A stretch of DNA of 64,000 bases from Gluconobacter roseus NBRC 3990 (GCF_006538885.1 NZ_BJLY01000002.1:620001-684000), one strand, 5' to 3'. Positions 1-8,347 are shown, counted from the stretch's first letter. A program made the numbers and translations. The notes: generated by a model from the letters alone, not told the origin.

Positions 1-709
1 CAGCGATACTCAGTTTGCCAGGCAGTTTTTCCAGATAGGGCACAATGGCTTTGAGCAGTTTCACTGCATGCGGGTCCGGAGAAGACTGCCCCATCGCAAA
101 CATTGGGAGATGGTCTGAATCCGCAATCTGGATGTGCAATCCATCATCGCCGACCGTGACAGAAACCTGCGACCGTATATCCGCAAGTTCAGGCATATTA
201 CTGACGAGCGTCTGAATCTTCTTCGCAGCGGCAACCCGAGCCTCCTGCTCGGCTTTTGCGGAAGCGGGAGCAACGGGAGGTTCACCCGGCTGAATCTGGT
301 TGTCGTGCAGCACGACAATCTGTGCCGTATGGACACTGGGAGCTTTTGCCGGATCTGTCTTTTGCTGGGTGCTGGCACCCTGGGACGGCTTTCCGTACTG
401 ATCCTTCCCCGGTTTCAGGGCAATAGGCTTTGTTTCCAGCGACACGGGTTCCGGTGCCGCAGGCAGCACATTCTGCATCGGCGGCGGCATATCTTTCCAG
501 ACGGCCATCGGATTGAAGAAATTGGCGATGCCCTTGCGCTGTTCTTCCGTTGTGGCGTTGATGAGCCACATGACCAGAAAAAACGCCATCATGGCCGTTA
601 CGAAATCGGCATAGGCGATTTTCCACGCACCGCCATGATGACCGCCTTCGACCACATCAAAACGCTTGATGATGATCTTTCGAGCTTCTTTGCCGTTCTG
701 GTTGGACAT
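1..709 (-). CDS. motB: Flagellar motor protein MotB (5' part, runs off window start)
   Basis: I read this frame directly from the minus strand. It begins MSNQNGKEARKIIIKR and remains open to base 1, so the C-terminal end is outside the window. MotB is the stator subunit that couples proton flow to flagellar rotation and anchors to peptidoglycan. The hallmark is the N-terminal membrane segment at about residues 30-50, with KIAYADFVTAMMAFF followed by LVMWL. D35 sits where the proton-carrying aspartate of MotB proteins lies. A Pro/Ala/Lys-rich linker follows, then the start of the OmpA-like domain near residue 190. The start has a strong AGGAGG ribosome site at 712-719. No motA is visible downstream; it may lie outside the window. 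Confidence 0.9.
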   Translation of the reverse strand, partial: MSNQNGKEARKIIIKRFDVVEGGHHGGAWKIAYADFVTAMMAFFLVMWLINATTEEQRKGIANFFNPMAVWKDMPPPMQNVLPAAPEPVSLETKPIALKPGKDQYGKPSQGASTQQKTDPAKAPSVHTAQIVVLHDNQIQPGEPPVAPASAKAEQEARVAAAKKIQTLVSNMPELADIRSQVSVTVGDDGLHIQIADSDHLPMFAMGQSSPDPHAVKLLKAIVPYLEKLPGKLSIA

Positions 710-758
710 CCCGCCTCCTGAATGATTTCAGTATGGCAGGGGAGTCTTAAGGAGAGGT

Positions 759-2168
759 TTAAGAACGGCCCGGAAGCGGCACACCTGAAACGAAATCCGG
801 TGGGCTGACGGTGTAGCAGCGGATGGCCTGCCCACGGACTTCCCGACAAAGCATGGTGGTTTTCTCGGGCTGTAAACCGTGCCGCTGTTCCTCAATCTTT
901 ACCGCTTTTACAGAAACTGCAGCAGGAAGATGGAAAAGGTGCCAGCGCGGATCGGTCCCCAGGACCGGCAGGATATCCTGCGTAAATGACAGTCTCGCGG
1001 CCAGACCATAATCCTCAGCCGCCAAGGCAGTCGCACCCTCTGCCCTGGCCCTCAAGGCAAGCTGACGGGAGAAATCATCCCACCCCCCCGTCAGACGGAG
1101 CACGGGATCCCGATGCGGGATCAAATGCAGGGGAGAAAAAACAGCCTGAATGCAAACAATAAACGTTAGAACCACTCCGCTGACGACAGGCCAGCGGACA
1201 CGCCAGTTCGCCTCAAGAGCAGCAAGGGCGAGAACCGGATAGATCACAGCGGGCCAGTTAGGCTGAACCCTGTCCCCGAATGCATGCGTAACAAACACAA
1301 CCGCTGGTACCAGAGCCAACCATACCAGCAGTCGGTTACGCTTCAGACAGCCCCATATCCCGGCGCCGAACAGAACAAAAATGAAAGGCGTGGCCAAGCC
1401 GATCTGGCCACCCAGCAGTTCGCCCATAAACTGGACAGCACGTGCCGGATGCCAGTCCCCTGCCCGTCCACCCTGCCGCATGAAGCTGGCCCAGTGATGA
1501 CTGGCGTTCCATAAAATGACTGGAGACATCGCCACAACGAGTGCCGGCACTGCAATCCATGGACCGGATTGTCGCCGCAGAGAGCGCGTTGTGAGAACAG
1601 CCCCTCCCAATCCAAGACCGATCAGGACAGCGGTGTATTTCGAATCAAAGGCAAGTCCCAGCAGAACGCCTGTTCCGATCCACCATGGCAGAGCCTCACG
1701 TGACGTCAGGTTCGGGTCGATCGCACGGCTCAGCGTGTAGAGAAACAGCGTGATGAAAAACAGCAGCGGCGTATCGGGCGTCATGGTGGCCGAACCAAGA
1801 CCCAGCATAAGCGTCGCGTTCAGTACGAGCGCTGCTTTAAAACCGGATTGCGGCCATGGATGTGTCGGCAGCATTCGGCGGGCCGCATGATACAGCGCCC
1901 AGCTTCCCGGCAGAACAGAAAGCGGCCCGAGCAGACGCACACCCAATGGCGTATTCCCGGCAAACCACGTGCCAACATGGATCCACAGCGCCACCATGAA
2001 CGGGTGATCCAGATAGCCCGGCTGAAGATTGCGGGACCAGACCCAGTAATAAGCCTCGTCCGGCGTCAGTGGAACACTCGCGGCAAGGGCAAGACGGATA
2101 ACCGTCAGGACTCCCAGAAGCCCCCAGAACAGGCGGATCTGACGCGTCGTCTCAACCTCGCTCACCAT
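759..2168 (-). CDS. GT39 family membrane glycosyltransferase (ArnT/PMT-like)
   Basis: Encodes a 469-residue polytopic protein of the dolichyl-phosphate-mannose/ArnT superfamily, which moves a sugar from a polyprenyl-phosphate donor onto lipid or protein on the outer side of the inner membrane. The family signature is seen after the first membrane helix as TPDEAYYWVW, with D37 and E38 acidic, then YLDHPFMVA; many hydrophobic segments follow and the tail is soluble. I chose the ATG at 2168 because it lies one base after the stop of the upstream GT2-GtrA gene; a longer frame would run 99 bases into that gene. The pair probably makes and uses one polyprenyl-linked sugar, for example to decorate lipid A. 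The acceptor and sugar are not determined. Confidence 0.85.
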   Translation of the reverse strand: MVSEVETTRQIRLFWGLLGVLTVIRLALAASVPLTPDEAYYWVWSRNLQPGYLDHPFMVALWIHVGTWFAGNTPLGVRLLGPLSVLPGSWALYHAARRMLPTHPWPQSGFKAALVLNATLMLGLGSATMTPDTPLLFFITLFLYTLSRAIDPNLTSREALPWWIGTGVLLGLAFDSKYTAVLIGLGLGGAVLTTRSLRRQSGPWIAVPALVVAMSPVILWNASHHWASFMRQGGRAGDWHPARAVQFMGELLGGQIGLATPFIFVLFGAGIWGCLKRNRLLVWLALVPAVVFVTHAFGDRVQPNWPAVIYPVLALAALEANWRVRWPVVSGVVLTFIVCIQAVFSPLHLIPHRDPVLRLTGGWDDFSRQLALRARAEGATALAAEDYGLAARLSFTQDILPVLGTDPRWHLFHLPAAVSVKAVKIEEQRHGLQPEKTTMLCREVRGQAIRCYTVSPPDFVSGVPLPGRS

Positions 2169-2169
2169 T

Positions 2170-3276
2170 TCAGCGCCAGACAAGCGTGGAGGACACCGCA
2201 TAATTCCAGACAACCCCGACAACGGCACCCGCGGCGGACGAGCGGTCCCAGTGCCCATGACCGGCACTATCCAGCATCATGCGCGCAATGCCGATATTGG
2301 CGACCGCACCCAGTGAGCAGACGGTCACGAAAATGATCAGGCCTCTCCAGAGTTTCGGTCCCTTGAGACGCCGGTCATGATAGGTGAAGCGGTTGTTGAG
2401 CAGAAAATTCGTCAGGATCGCAACAGCGGTGCCGACTAGCTGGGCCCAGGAAAAACTCAGCCCACAGACGCCCGCAAGATTTAGGACGGCCACATTGACG
2501 ACGACGCCAATCAGCCCGACCAGCGCAAAAGCCATAAAACGCGTCGGCAGCCAGCCGCAGGTCAGCTTGTCGAACAGCATTGTCGCAAACTGGAGCAGAA
2601 CCACCACATCAAGCTTGCTCTCGCCCGCCAGCCGCGGACGAAACACAAACGGCACTTCGACAATACGCACACTCTTTGGTGCAGACATCACCAGATCAAG
2701 CAGGATCTTGAATCCGGTTCCCGACAGACGGGGCAGCAGGGTTTCAAAGAGATCCCGACGCATGGCGAAAAAGCCGCTCATCGGATCACTCAGCGAATGT
2801 GGCATAACGGTTTGAGCCGCCCTGATCCCCACATCAGACAACAGGTGCCGCCATTTCCCCGCCAGACCGGCATTGTCCCCGCCCTCGACATGACGGCTCG
2901 CTACGACAATATCAGCGCCGCTCCGCAACTCCGAAAGCATGGTCCGCAGGACGGATTCATCATGTTGCAGATCCCCATCCATCACTGCCACCCAGGGCGC
3001 ACTGGAAGACAGGATGCCTTCGATTACGGCAGAAGACAGGCCCCTGCGACCAACACGGCACAGCACCCGAACGCGTGGATCCTCGCGCGCCAGACGACAC
3101 ACCTCAGCGGCCGTACCATCCGGGGAATTATCATCAACGAAAATAACTTCCCATCTGCGCCCCTCAAGCGCGCTGTCCAGTGCGGCAACCATGGGTGCCA
3201 CATTCGAGACCTCATTGTAGCACGGAACGATGACGCTCAGTTCGGCCGGAAGGGGCATCAGCCGGGAAGCCGTCAT
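2170..3276 (-). CDS. GT2 polyprenyl-phosphate glycosyltransferase fused to GtrA domain
   Basis: Encodes 368 residues. The N-terminal half is a family 2 glycosyltransferase of the dolichol-phosphate-mannose-synthase type, with SVIVPCYNE near residue 14, VDDNSPDGT near 47 and MDGDLQHDE near 97. Such enzymes transfer a sugar from a nucleotide sugar to polyprenyl phosphate at the cytoplasmic face. From about residue 240 a GtrA-type domain with four hydrophobic helices begins (FMAFALVGLIGVVVN, then NNRFTYHDRR), a module thought to help flip the lipid-linked sugar. The gene starts 11 bases after the Lrp regulator stop and ends one base before the GT39 gene, so it is probably cotranscribed with the latter. 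Confidence 0.88.
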   Translation of the reverse strand: MTASRLMPLPAELSVIVPCYNEVSNVAPMVAALDSALEGRRWEVIFVDDNSPDGTAAEVCRLAREDPRVRVLCRVGRRGLSSAVIEGILSSSAPWVAVMDGDLQHDESVLRTMLSELRSGADIVVASRHVEGGDNAGLAGKWRHLLSDVGIRAAQTVMPHSLSDPMSGFFAMRRDLFETLLPRLSGTGFKILLDLVMSAPKSVRIVEVPFVFRPRLAGESKLDVVVLLQFATMLFDKLTCGWLPTRFMAFALVGLIGVVVNVAVLNLAGVCGLSFSWAQLVGTAVAILTNFLLNNRFTYHDRRLKGPKLWRGLIIFVTVCSLGAVANIGIARMMLDSAGHGHWDRSSAAGAVVGVVWNYAVSSTLVWR

Positions 3277-3287
3277 GGGATCAGCCG

Positions 3288-3770
3288 TCAGATCGGAACG
3301 CCGGCAAGATCACGGCTCGTATGAATGGTCTGAAGTGTCTGGACGCGGACAACATGCGGACTGTCGGTCAACAGGCGTGTCAGGGCGTTCTGGTGGGCAG
3401 CATCACGTGCGACGAGACGGACGAGGAAATCACCACCGCCACGGATCATGTGACATTCACGCGTTTCGGGCCACGCCCCAACCTGAGCTTCAAAAGCTTC
3501 AAGGACGCTCCCTTTCTGGCTCTCAAGACCAATCAGGGCATAGAAATTCAGCGACCATCCCAGAAGAGCTGCGTCCACCTCAGCGTGATAGCCCTTGATG
3601 ATCCCCAGCTCTTCAAGCCGCCGGACACGCCGCAGGCAGGGTGGCGCGGAAATGCCGGTACGACGGGCAAGTTCCACATTGGTCATGCGTCCATCGGCCT
3701 GAAGTTCGGCAATGATCTGCCGGTCGATGGCATCCAGTTCAATCGGTGCGGGGTGCGAAGAAGCGTTCAT
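3288..3770 (-). CDS. Lrp/AsnC family transcriptional regulator
   Basis: Encodes 160 residues with the standard Lrp layout. A winged helix-turn-helix occupies residues 10-70 (DAIDRQIIAELQADGRMT, then LRRVRRLEELGIIKGY). A RAM/AsnC ligand domain follows, with GGGDFLVRLVARD near residue 110. Lrp proteins form dimers and higher oligomers and sense amino acids. It is divergent from trxB with about 100 bases between the starts, so the shared spacer could carry its own operator. In rhizobia an Lrp gene also sits beside trxB and lsrB, so the neighbourhood appears conserved. The effector is unknown. Confidence 0.9.
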   Translation of the reverse strand: MNASSHPAPIELDAIDRQIIAELQADGRMTNVELARRTGISAPPCLRRVRRLEELGIIKGYHAEVDAALLGWSLNFYALIGLESQKGSVLEAFEAQVGAWPETRECHMIRGGGDFLVRLVARDAAHQNALTRLLTDSPHVVRVQTLQTIHTSRDLAGVPI

Positions 3771-3869
3771 TTCAATCCGACGTATATGGCAGGCGGCATG
3801 ATCCGCAAAGATGGCACATGCGTCCGAAGTCTCTATATGAGGGGGTCAGATACCTACCGAGGACCTATC

Positions 3870-4844
3870 ATGCCCGAAATCCATCACACAGATCTGCTGG
3901 TCGTTGGCGCCGGCCCCGCTGGCTATACGGCAGCAATCTATGCAGCCCGCGCAAGTCTGAAGCCGATTCTCGTCACCGGAATGCAGCCTGGTGGCCAGCT
4001 CACCATCACAACCGATGTTGAAAACTATCCCGGTTTTGCGACTCCCGTGCAGGGTCCATGGCTGATGGAACAGATGCGTGCACAGGCCGAGCATGTGGGA
4101 ACACGCCTGATCTATGATCTGGTTACGCAGGCCGATCTGAAGAACGGGCCGGGCCCGGACGGGTATTTCCGGCTGATCGGAGATTCGGGCGATGAGTTCC
4201 GTGCCAGAACGGTTGTGATCGCAACAGGCGCACAGGCCAAATGGCTTGGCCTCGAATCGGAAAAGCGTCTCCAGCGTGGCGGCGTCTCGGCCTGTGCGAC
4301 ATGTGACGGGTTTTTCTATCGCGGCAAGACGGTTGCAGTGATTGGCGGAGGCAACACGGCCGTCGAGGAAGCGCTGTACCTGACGCATCATGCAAACAAG
4401 GTGCATCTGATCCATCGTCGGGACAGCCTGCGGGCAGAGCGTATCCTGCAGGAGCGTCTTTTCTCCAATCCGAAGATCGAAGTCCACTGGAACCGTGCCG
4501 TCGAGGAAGTCCTCGGAGCCGGAGAGCCGGAAGTCGTCTGTGGGCTCAAGCTGAAAGACACCCAGACGGGCGCGCTCTCAAAGCTCGATGTGGATGGTGT
4601 TTTCGTCGCCATCGGCCATACGCCGAATGCCGGTCCGTTCCGCCATGAAGTTGCCTGTGACGAAGACGGTTATATTCTGACCGAAAGCGGTGGAACGGAG
4701 ACGTCGGTCAAGGGCGTATTTGCTGCTGGCGACATTCAGGACCGCATTTTCCGTCAGGCTGTGACAGCTGCTGGTACGGGCTGCATGGCCGCGCTGGAAG
4801 CTGAACGATATCTTTCTGGCATACCTGCCATGACAAAAACTTGA
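3870..4844 (+). CDS. trxB: Thioredoxin reductase
   Basis: Encodes a 324-residue FAD- and NADPH-dependent disulfide reductase that keeps cytoplasmic thioredoxin reduced. The FAD-binding GAGPAG is at residues 13-18, the redox-active pair is C142 and C145 in SACATCDGF, and the NADPH-binding GGGNTA follows near 154. The C-terminal FAD loop reads GVFAAGDIQD. Length matches bacterial low-molecular-weight TrxB. The same frame is open further upstream, but that extension overlaps the Lrp gene in antisense. The ATG at 3870 is preceded by GAGGA and gives a normal N-terminus. The LysR gene follows 118 bases downstream in the same direction. Confidence 0.97.
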   Translation: MPEIHHTDLLVVGAGPAGYTAAIYAARASLKPILVTGMQPGGQLTITTDVENYPGFATPVQGPWLMEQMRAQAEHVGTRLIYDLVTQADLKNGPGPDGYFRLIGDSGDEFRARTVVIATGAQAKWLGLESEKRLQRGGVSACATCDGFFYRGKTVAVIGGGNTAVEEALYLTHHANKVHLIHRRDSLRAERILQERLFSNPKIEVHWNRAVEEVLGAGEPEVVCGLKLKDTQTGALSKLDVDGVFVAIGHTPNAGPFRHEVACDEDGYILTESGGTETSVKGVFAAGDIQDRIFRQAVTAAGTGCMAALEAERYLSGIPAMTKT

Positions 4845-4962
4845 CCCTCGCCTGTGCTTCAGACAGTTTCGTCCATTCAACGACATATCTTGACGGATAA
4901 CGCCGGGACATATGGGTAAGAAGGACGAAGACCGTCGCATCGGCGAACGGGGAGAAAACCAG

Positions 4963-5862
4963 ATGGACTGGGACAAGCTGCGGATTTTTCACGCCGTGGC
5001 GGAAGCCGGGTCCTTTACCCATGCCGGTGACCGGCTGGGACTGAGCCAGTCAGCGGTCTCGCGTCAGATTTCCGCACTTGAAGACGTCCTGCGCGTGCCG
5101 CTGTTTCACCGGCATGCGCGTGGACTGATCCTGACGGAACAGGGCGATGTCCTGAACCGTACGGTCCGGGAAGTCTTCTCGAAGCTGGCGCTGACCCAGG
5201 CCTTCCTGAGCGAAAGCAAGGAACGCGCGGCTGGAAAGATCAAAATCACCACGACAACCGGTTTTGGCCTGTCCTGGCTATCTCCACGACTGAACCGGTT
5301 TCTGGAACTGCATCCCGATATCGAAGTCACGCTTCTGCTCGAAGATGCGGATCTGGATCTCGGAATGCGCGAGGCGGATGTCGCGATCAGGCTTCACCCG
5401 CCTACTCAGCCCGATCTAGTCCAGCAGCATCTCGCCAATTTTCCCATGCCGATCTATGCGAGCGCCGATTACCTTGCGCGTCACGGCACACCACAGTCCC
5501 TCGCAGATCTGGCCAATCACCAGATCATCACCTTTGCAGGCTGGCATCTGCCGCTGCCAAATGTGAACTGGCTGCTGGATCTGCTGCGACAGGAAGGCGT
5601 GGCCCGACAGGGCAGCCGCCGACTGGCGATCAACAATATTTCGGCTGTTGCGAACGCCATTGCTGCTGGCACAGGCATCGGGTCCCTGCCCCTTTATGCA
5701 GCAACCGGTTACCCTGATTTAGTGAGAATCCTACCCAATCAGCAGGTGCCGCTGGTGGAAGCGTACTTCGTCTATCCAGAAGAGCTTCGCACCTCAAAGC
5801 GGATCGCGGTATTCCGGGATTTTCTTCTTTCCGAAATCAGCAATCTCAAGGGCCACGACTAG
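4963..5862 (+). CDS. lsrB: LysR family regulator, LsrB/VtlR type
   Basis: Encodes 299 residues from the ATG at 4963. The N-terminus MDWDKLRIFHAVAEAGSF is characteristic of the LsrB/VtlR group of alphaproteobacterial LysR regulators. The helix-turn-helix is at about residues 17-40 (LGLSQSAVSRQISALE), and a periplasmic-binding-like effector domain fills the rest. GGGGAG at about 4949-4954 fits as ribosome site for this start; an upstream ATG at 4912 would add 17 charged residues and has a poor site. LsrB controls oxidative stress and envelope genes in rhizobia, where it also lies next to trxB. The protein here contains no cysteine at all, which is odd for a regulator described elsewhere as redox-responsive. 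Confidence 0.88.
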   Translation: MDWDKLRIFHAVAEAGSFTHAGDRLGLSQSAVSRQISALEDVLRVPLFHRHARGLILTEQGDVLNRTVREVFSKLALTQAFLSESKERAAGKIKITTTTGFGLSWLSPRLNRFLELHPDIEVTLLLEDADLDLGMREADVAIRLHPPTQPDLVQQHLANFPMPIYASADYLARHGTPQSLADLANHQIITFAGWHLPLPNVNWLLDLLRQEGVARQGSRRLAINNISAVANAIAAGTGIGSLPLYAATGYPDLVRILPNQQVPLVEAYFVYPEELRTSKRIAVFRDFLLSEISNLKGHD

Positions 5863-5866
5863 GACT

Positions 5867-5884
5867 GGAGGCTGAACCGCCTCC
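5867..5884. terminator. Possible hairpin between convergent lysR and small secreted gene
   Basis: GGAGGC at 5867-5872 pairs with GCCTCC at 5879-5884 across a six-base loop, just after the LysR stop codon and touching the stop of the convergent gene. There is no T-run, so it would be a weak or Rho-assisted terminator at best. Confidence 0.3.
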
Positions 5885-6231
5885 TACCCTCGCCGTCCGT
5901 GAATTGATGAACAGGCATGTACCCGATTGTTGGAGCGAAAAACCGCTTCTCCAATCGGAGCAAATCCACTTCCGTGTCCCAAATGCTTGGCATTATTAGG
6001 CATCTGCTCAAGTACAATGACACCTGATGCAAGGCGGTAACAAACTTTCGCCTGCGTCACAGACTGCGCTCTCGCAACATGCCGAAGCGCGCTTTTGCCC
6101 TGACTTTTGGCCAGTGCCGCTGTCGGAGCCATCACAGACACTCCGGACAAGGCCAGACTGGTAGCCCAGACAACAACAGCCAAGGAACGGGAAACAGAGT
6201 TCATGGCTGCAAGATATCGCACAACCAGCAT
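5884..6231 (-). CDS. Small exported protein of unknown function
   Basis: Encodes up to 115 residues. Residues 10-41 form a typical Sec signal peptide: MNSVSRSL, a hydrophobic core VVVWATSLALSGVSV, and a likely cut after AALA. The mature part of about 75 residues is basic and carries two cysteines (KVCYR and HACSS) that could pair in the periplasm. I do not recognise a family. The ATG at 6231 has AGGA upstream at a usable distance; the ATG at 6204 would give a more usual signal peptide, so the start is uncertain. It converges on the LysR gene and lies about 70 bases downstream of the ihfB stop. Confidence 0.55.
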   Translation of the reverse strand: MLVVRYLAAMNSVSRSLAVVVWATSLALSGVSVMAPTAALAKSQGKSALRHVARAQSVTQAKVCYRLASGVIVLEQMPNNAKHLGHGSGFAPIGEAVFRSNNRVHACSSIHGRRG

Positions 6232-6300
6232 CCTGAACCAGTCCTAACGGCCATGCATGATATTCTCATCGACATCTGATGCCGCGCGGACACAACCCGC

Positions 6301-6606
6301 TCAACTGCCGGATTTCTGGTCAGACAGACGCTGATTGACACGTTCCCTCAGTTCTTTGCCCACCTTGAAGAACGGAACGCTTTTCTCTTCGACCGGCACG
6401 ACGTCCCCGGTCCGGGGATTGCGTCCCGTTCGCGCAGCGCGCTCACGGGGAAGGAAAGCTCCGAAGCCCCGCAGTTCAACGCGGTCCCCACGGGCCAGCG
6501 CCGCGCCAATCTCATCAAAAACCGCATGAACAATGCGCTCGATGTCACGGGTAAGAAGATGCGGATAAGCGGCCGCCAGTTCCGCAATAAGTTCGGATCG
6601 GGTCAT
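6301..6606 (-). CDS. ihfB: Integration host factor subunit beta
   Basis: Encodes 101 residues beginning [20 protein letters not shown]-beta pairs with IHF-alpha to bend DNA at specific sites for transcription, replication and recombination. The DNA-binding arm motif is clear as GRNPRTGD near residues 61-68, with the preceding [15 protein letters not shown]. The start at 6606 matches family length and has GGTGGA upstream; a longer frame to 6711 would overlap sppA. It follows sppA on the same strand by 40 bases, an order found in other alphaproteobacteria, where rpsA usually precedes them; rpsA is not next to them here. Confidence 0.95.
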   Translation of the reverse strand: MTRSELIAELAAAYPHLLTRDIERIVHAVFDEIGAALARGDRVELRGFGAFLPRERAARTGRNPRTGDVVPVEEKSVPFFKVGKELRERVNQRLSDQKSGS

Positions 6607-6646
6607 GACAGTTCTTCCACCTGACTCCGCCTTCTGAAACAGACCA

Positions 6647-7591
6647 TCAGAGTTGCAAAATCGCAACGGCTCCGTCAAGGCCTTCGCGATCAATCGCACT
6701 GGAGAAAGCACCGCCCAGAAGGCCTTTAAGCAGCGCTTTCCTGCCGGGCCATAGATACCAGGATCTGGTACGGTCCGAGATCAACGGCAGAACGGGATAG
6801 GATGCATTGCCGATATTCAGGCGCTTTCTGAGCCAGAGCCGTGCCACGTCTTCATCGCCCAGTTCATCCACCAGACCGAGGGCAACAGCCTGCTTTCCGG
6901 TATAGGCGCGCCCGTCAGCCAATGAGCGGACTTTTTCTTCACTCATATGACGACCGCTGGCCACCATGGAAACAAACTGCCCGAACAGGTCATTGACCAA
7001 CCCCTGCAGCATCTGGCGCCCTTCCGGCGTCAGGGTACTTGTCGGATCCGTCTGGTCTTTCATGGCGCCTGACGTGATGGCGTCCACCCCGATGCCCAGA
7101 CGACCAAGCCCAACCGAGACATCTGGCCGCTGGAAGATCACTCCGATTGAGCCTGTCAGCGTCGAAGGGAGCGCCACAATATGCTGGGCAGGCACAGAGA
7201 GCATATACGCCGCAGATGCTCCCATATCACCCATCGAGACAACAACGGGCTTGACTGCGGCAAAGCGGCTTACAGCTTCATGCAGACGCTCGCCCCCGGT
7301 AACACCCCCACCCGGACTATCGACAACGAGCAGCAGTCCAGTCACGTCCGGGGATGTCTGGGCCTGTTTCAACGCCTTTACCGTAGCTGAAACGTCATTT
7401 CTGATAATACCGTTAATGACGAGCCGGACGATATGCGGTCTGTGCCCGAAATTTGCTGCAGAAGGTCTTCCATGCCCTGCAAGACAGACAGAAACGGCAG
7501 TACAGAAGGCGACAAGCGCACCAATACGCCAGAACAGCAGTTGCCTGTGTTTTAAATAGCCCGCCAGAAAGGCATTGAATTCATTATTGAT
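6647..7591 (-). CDS. sppA: Signal peptide peptidase SppA, 36K type (start codon not canonical)
   Basis: A membrane-anchored serine protease of the S49 family that degrades cleaved signal peptides. The frame shows DSPGGG near the oxyanion region, [11 protein letters not shown] with the catalytic serine, and [17 protein letters not shown], the region of the general-base lysine. Upstream of the protease domain the same frame encodes [10 protein letters not shown] and a hydrophobic segment, a normal SppA signal anchor, so it should be included. Yet the frame has no ATG, GTG or TTG between the in-frame stop at 7625-7627 and a TTG at 7372, which would remove the anchor. The best placed start is an ATC at 7591 with GGGAG about eight bases upstream. 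That gives 314 residues, normal for the family. The start could also be lost by mutation or a sequence error. Confidence 0.8.
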   Translation of the reverse strand: MNNEFNAFLAGYLKHRQLLFWRIGALVAFCTAVSVCLAGHGRPSAANFGHRPHIVRLVINGIIRNDVSATVKALKQAQTSPDVTGLLLVVDSPGGGVTGGERLHEAVSRFAAVKPVVVSMGDMGASAAYMLSVPAQHIVALPSTLTGSIGVIFQRPDVSVGLGRLGIGVDAITSGAMKDQTDPTSTLTPEGRQMLQGLVNDLFGQFVSMVASGRHMSEEKVRSLADGRAYTGKQAVALGLVDELGDEDVARLWLRKRLNIGNASYPVLPLISDRTRSWYLWPGRKALLKGLLGGAFSSAIDREGLDGAVAILQL

Positions 7592-7628
7592 GGAACCGCT
7601 CCCGTTCCTGCCATCCGGGCTGGGTCAA

Positions 7629-7662
7629 CTGACGATAACCCGCATTGAAGGAGTATCGTCAG
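7629..7662. repeat. Perfect 9-bp inverted repeat between mucR and sppA
   Basis: CTGACGATA at 7629-7637 is exactly complementary to TATCGTCAG at 7654-7662, with a 16-base spacer. It lies between the mucR stop and the sppA coding region. It could be an operator for a dimeric regulator or an mRNA hairpin; no T-run follows on the minus strand, so it is not a classical terminator. Confidence 0.6.
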
Positions 7663-7678
7663 CGGAACCCGGCAACCT

Positions 7679-8146
7679 TTAGTCTTCCTTCTTGGTCCGG
7701 CGACCGCGGGCACTTTCCTTCTTGCCCTCCCCGGCAGCGGCGCTGATCTTACGTCCCAGACCGATTTCACGGGCCAGAGCCGAACGACGCTGGGCATAGT
7801 TCGGTGCAACCAGCGGGTAATCAGAAGGCAGACCCCAGCGCTCACGATACTGTTCCGGCGTCATGTCATAGGCGCTCTGAAGATGGCGCTTCAGCATCTT
7901 CAGCTTTTTACCGTCCTCAAGGCAGATGATGTAATCGGGAAAAACCGAGCGCTTGATGGGAACCGCCGGCTGCGGACGTTCGGACTGCGGCTCTTCTTCC
8001 GGAACTCCAGCCTTGGCCAGAGCGTCATAGACCTGACGGATTAGAGCTGGCAGAGCCTCGGCTTCAAGAGCGCCACGCGATGCCTGCGCAGCAACGATCT
8101 TGGCCGTGAGTTCCAGGAGACCGGTATTGGAAGTGTTTTCGGACAT
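7679..8146 (-). CDS. mucR: MucR/Ros family transcriptional regulator
   Basis: Encodes 155 residues. The C-terminal half carries the Ros/MucR fold: PDYIICLEDGKKLKMLKRHL, then MTPEQYRERWGLPSDYPLVAP and a basic tail. These proteins act like H-NS in alphaproteobacteria, binding AT-rich promoter DNA as oligomers and often repressing their own gene. The N-terminal 45 residues are the predicted oligomerisation region. Of the zinc ligands of Ros, C75, D78 and H88 are present, but the second histidine position reads A92-Y93. The structural zinc may therefore be absent, as reported for some homologues. The gene starts next to an AT-rich spacer and is divergent from the UdgX gene. Confidence 0.93.
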   Translation of the reverse strand: MSENTSNTGLLELTAKIVAAQASRGALEAEALPALIRQVYDALAKAGVPEEEPQSERPQPAVPIKRSVFPDYIICLEDGKKLKMLKRHLQSAYDMTPEQYRERWGLPSDYPLVAPNYAQRRSALAREIGLGRKISAAAGEGKKESARGRRTKKED

Positions 8147-8347
8147 GATATTTCATCCCTCTGCTCGAATGAATTTTTGCAGTTCTATAACGCCTGTAAA
8201 CGATCAGGTAAATGCATTACGGAAATATTTGGCTTATGCCTTTTCCGACTCATTGATTATCACCATACCAAAATAACCCGCAAACAAAAATAGGTTAGCA
8301 CAATTTCAGTAATATTCAGTCATACAACAGAAAACCGGGATAATGAC
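8147..8347. promoter_or_regulatory. AT-rich divergent promoter region between mucR and udgX
   Basis: This 201-base spacer is visibly richer in A and T than its surroundings, with runs such as CAAACAAAAATAGG and many TA steps. It separates two divergent starts. MucR proteins bind such DNA, so it is a natural candidate for MucR autoregulation and for control of the UdgX gene. No consensus -10/-35 pair stands out. Confidence 0.5.

Noticed and set aside
134-721. A 195-residue plus-strand open frame near the window start
   Set aside because: It overlaps the clear MotB frame on the other strand, which has a strong ribosome site and the MotB membrane motif.
3321-3869. N-terminal extension of the trxB frame
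   Set aside because: It lies antisense to the Lrp gene, and TrxB begins normally at 3870.
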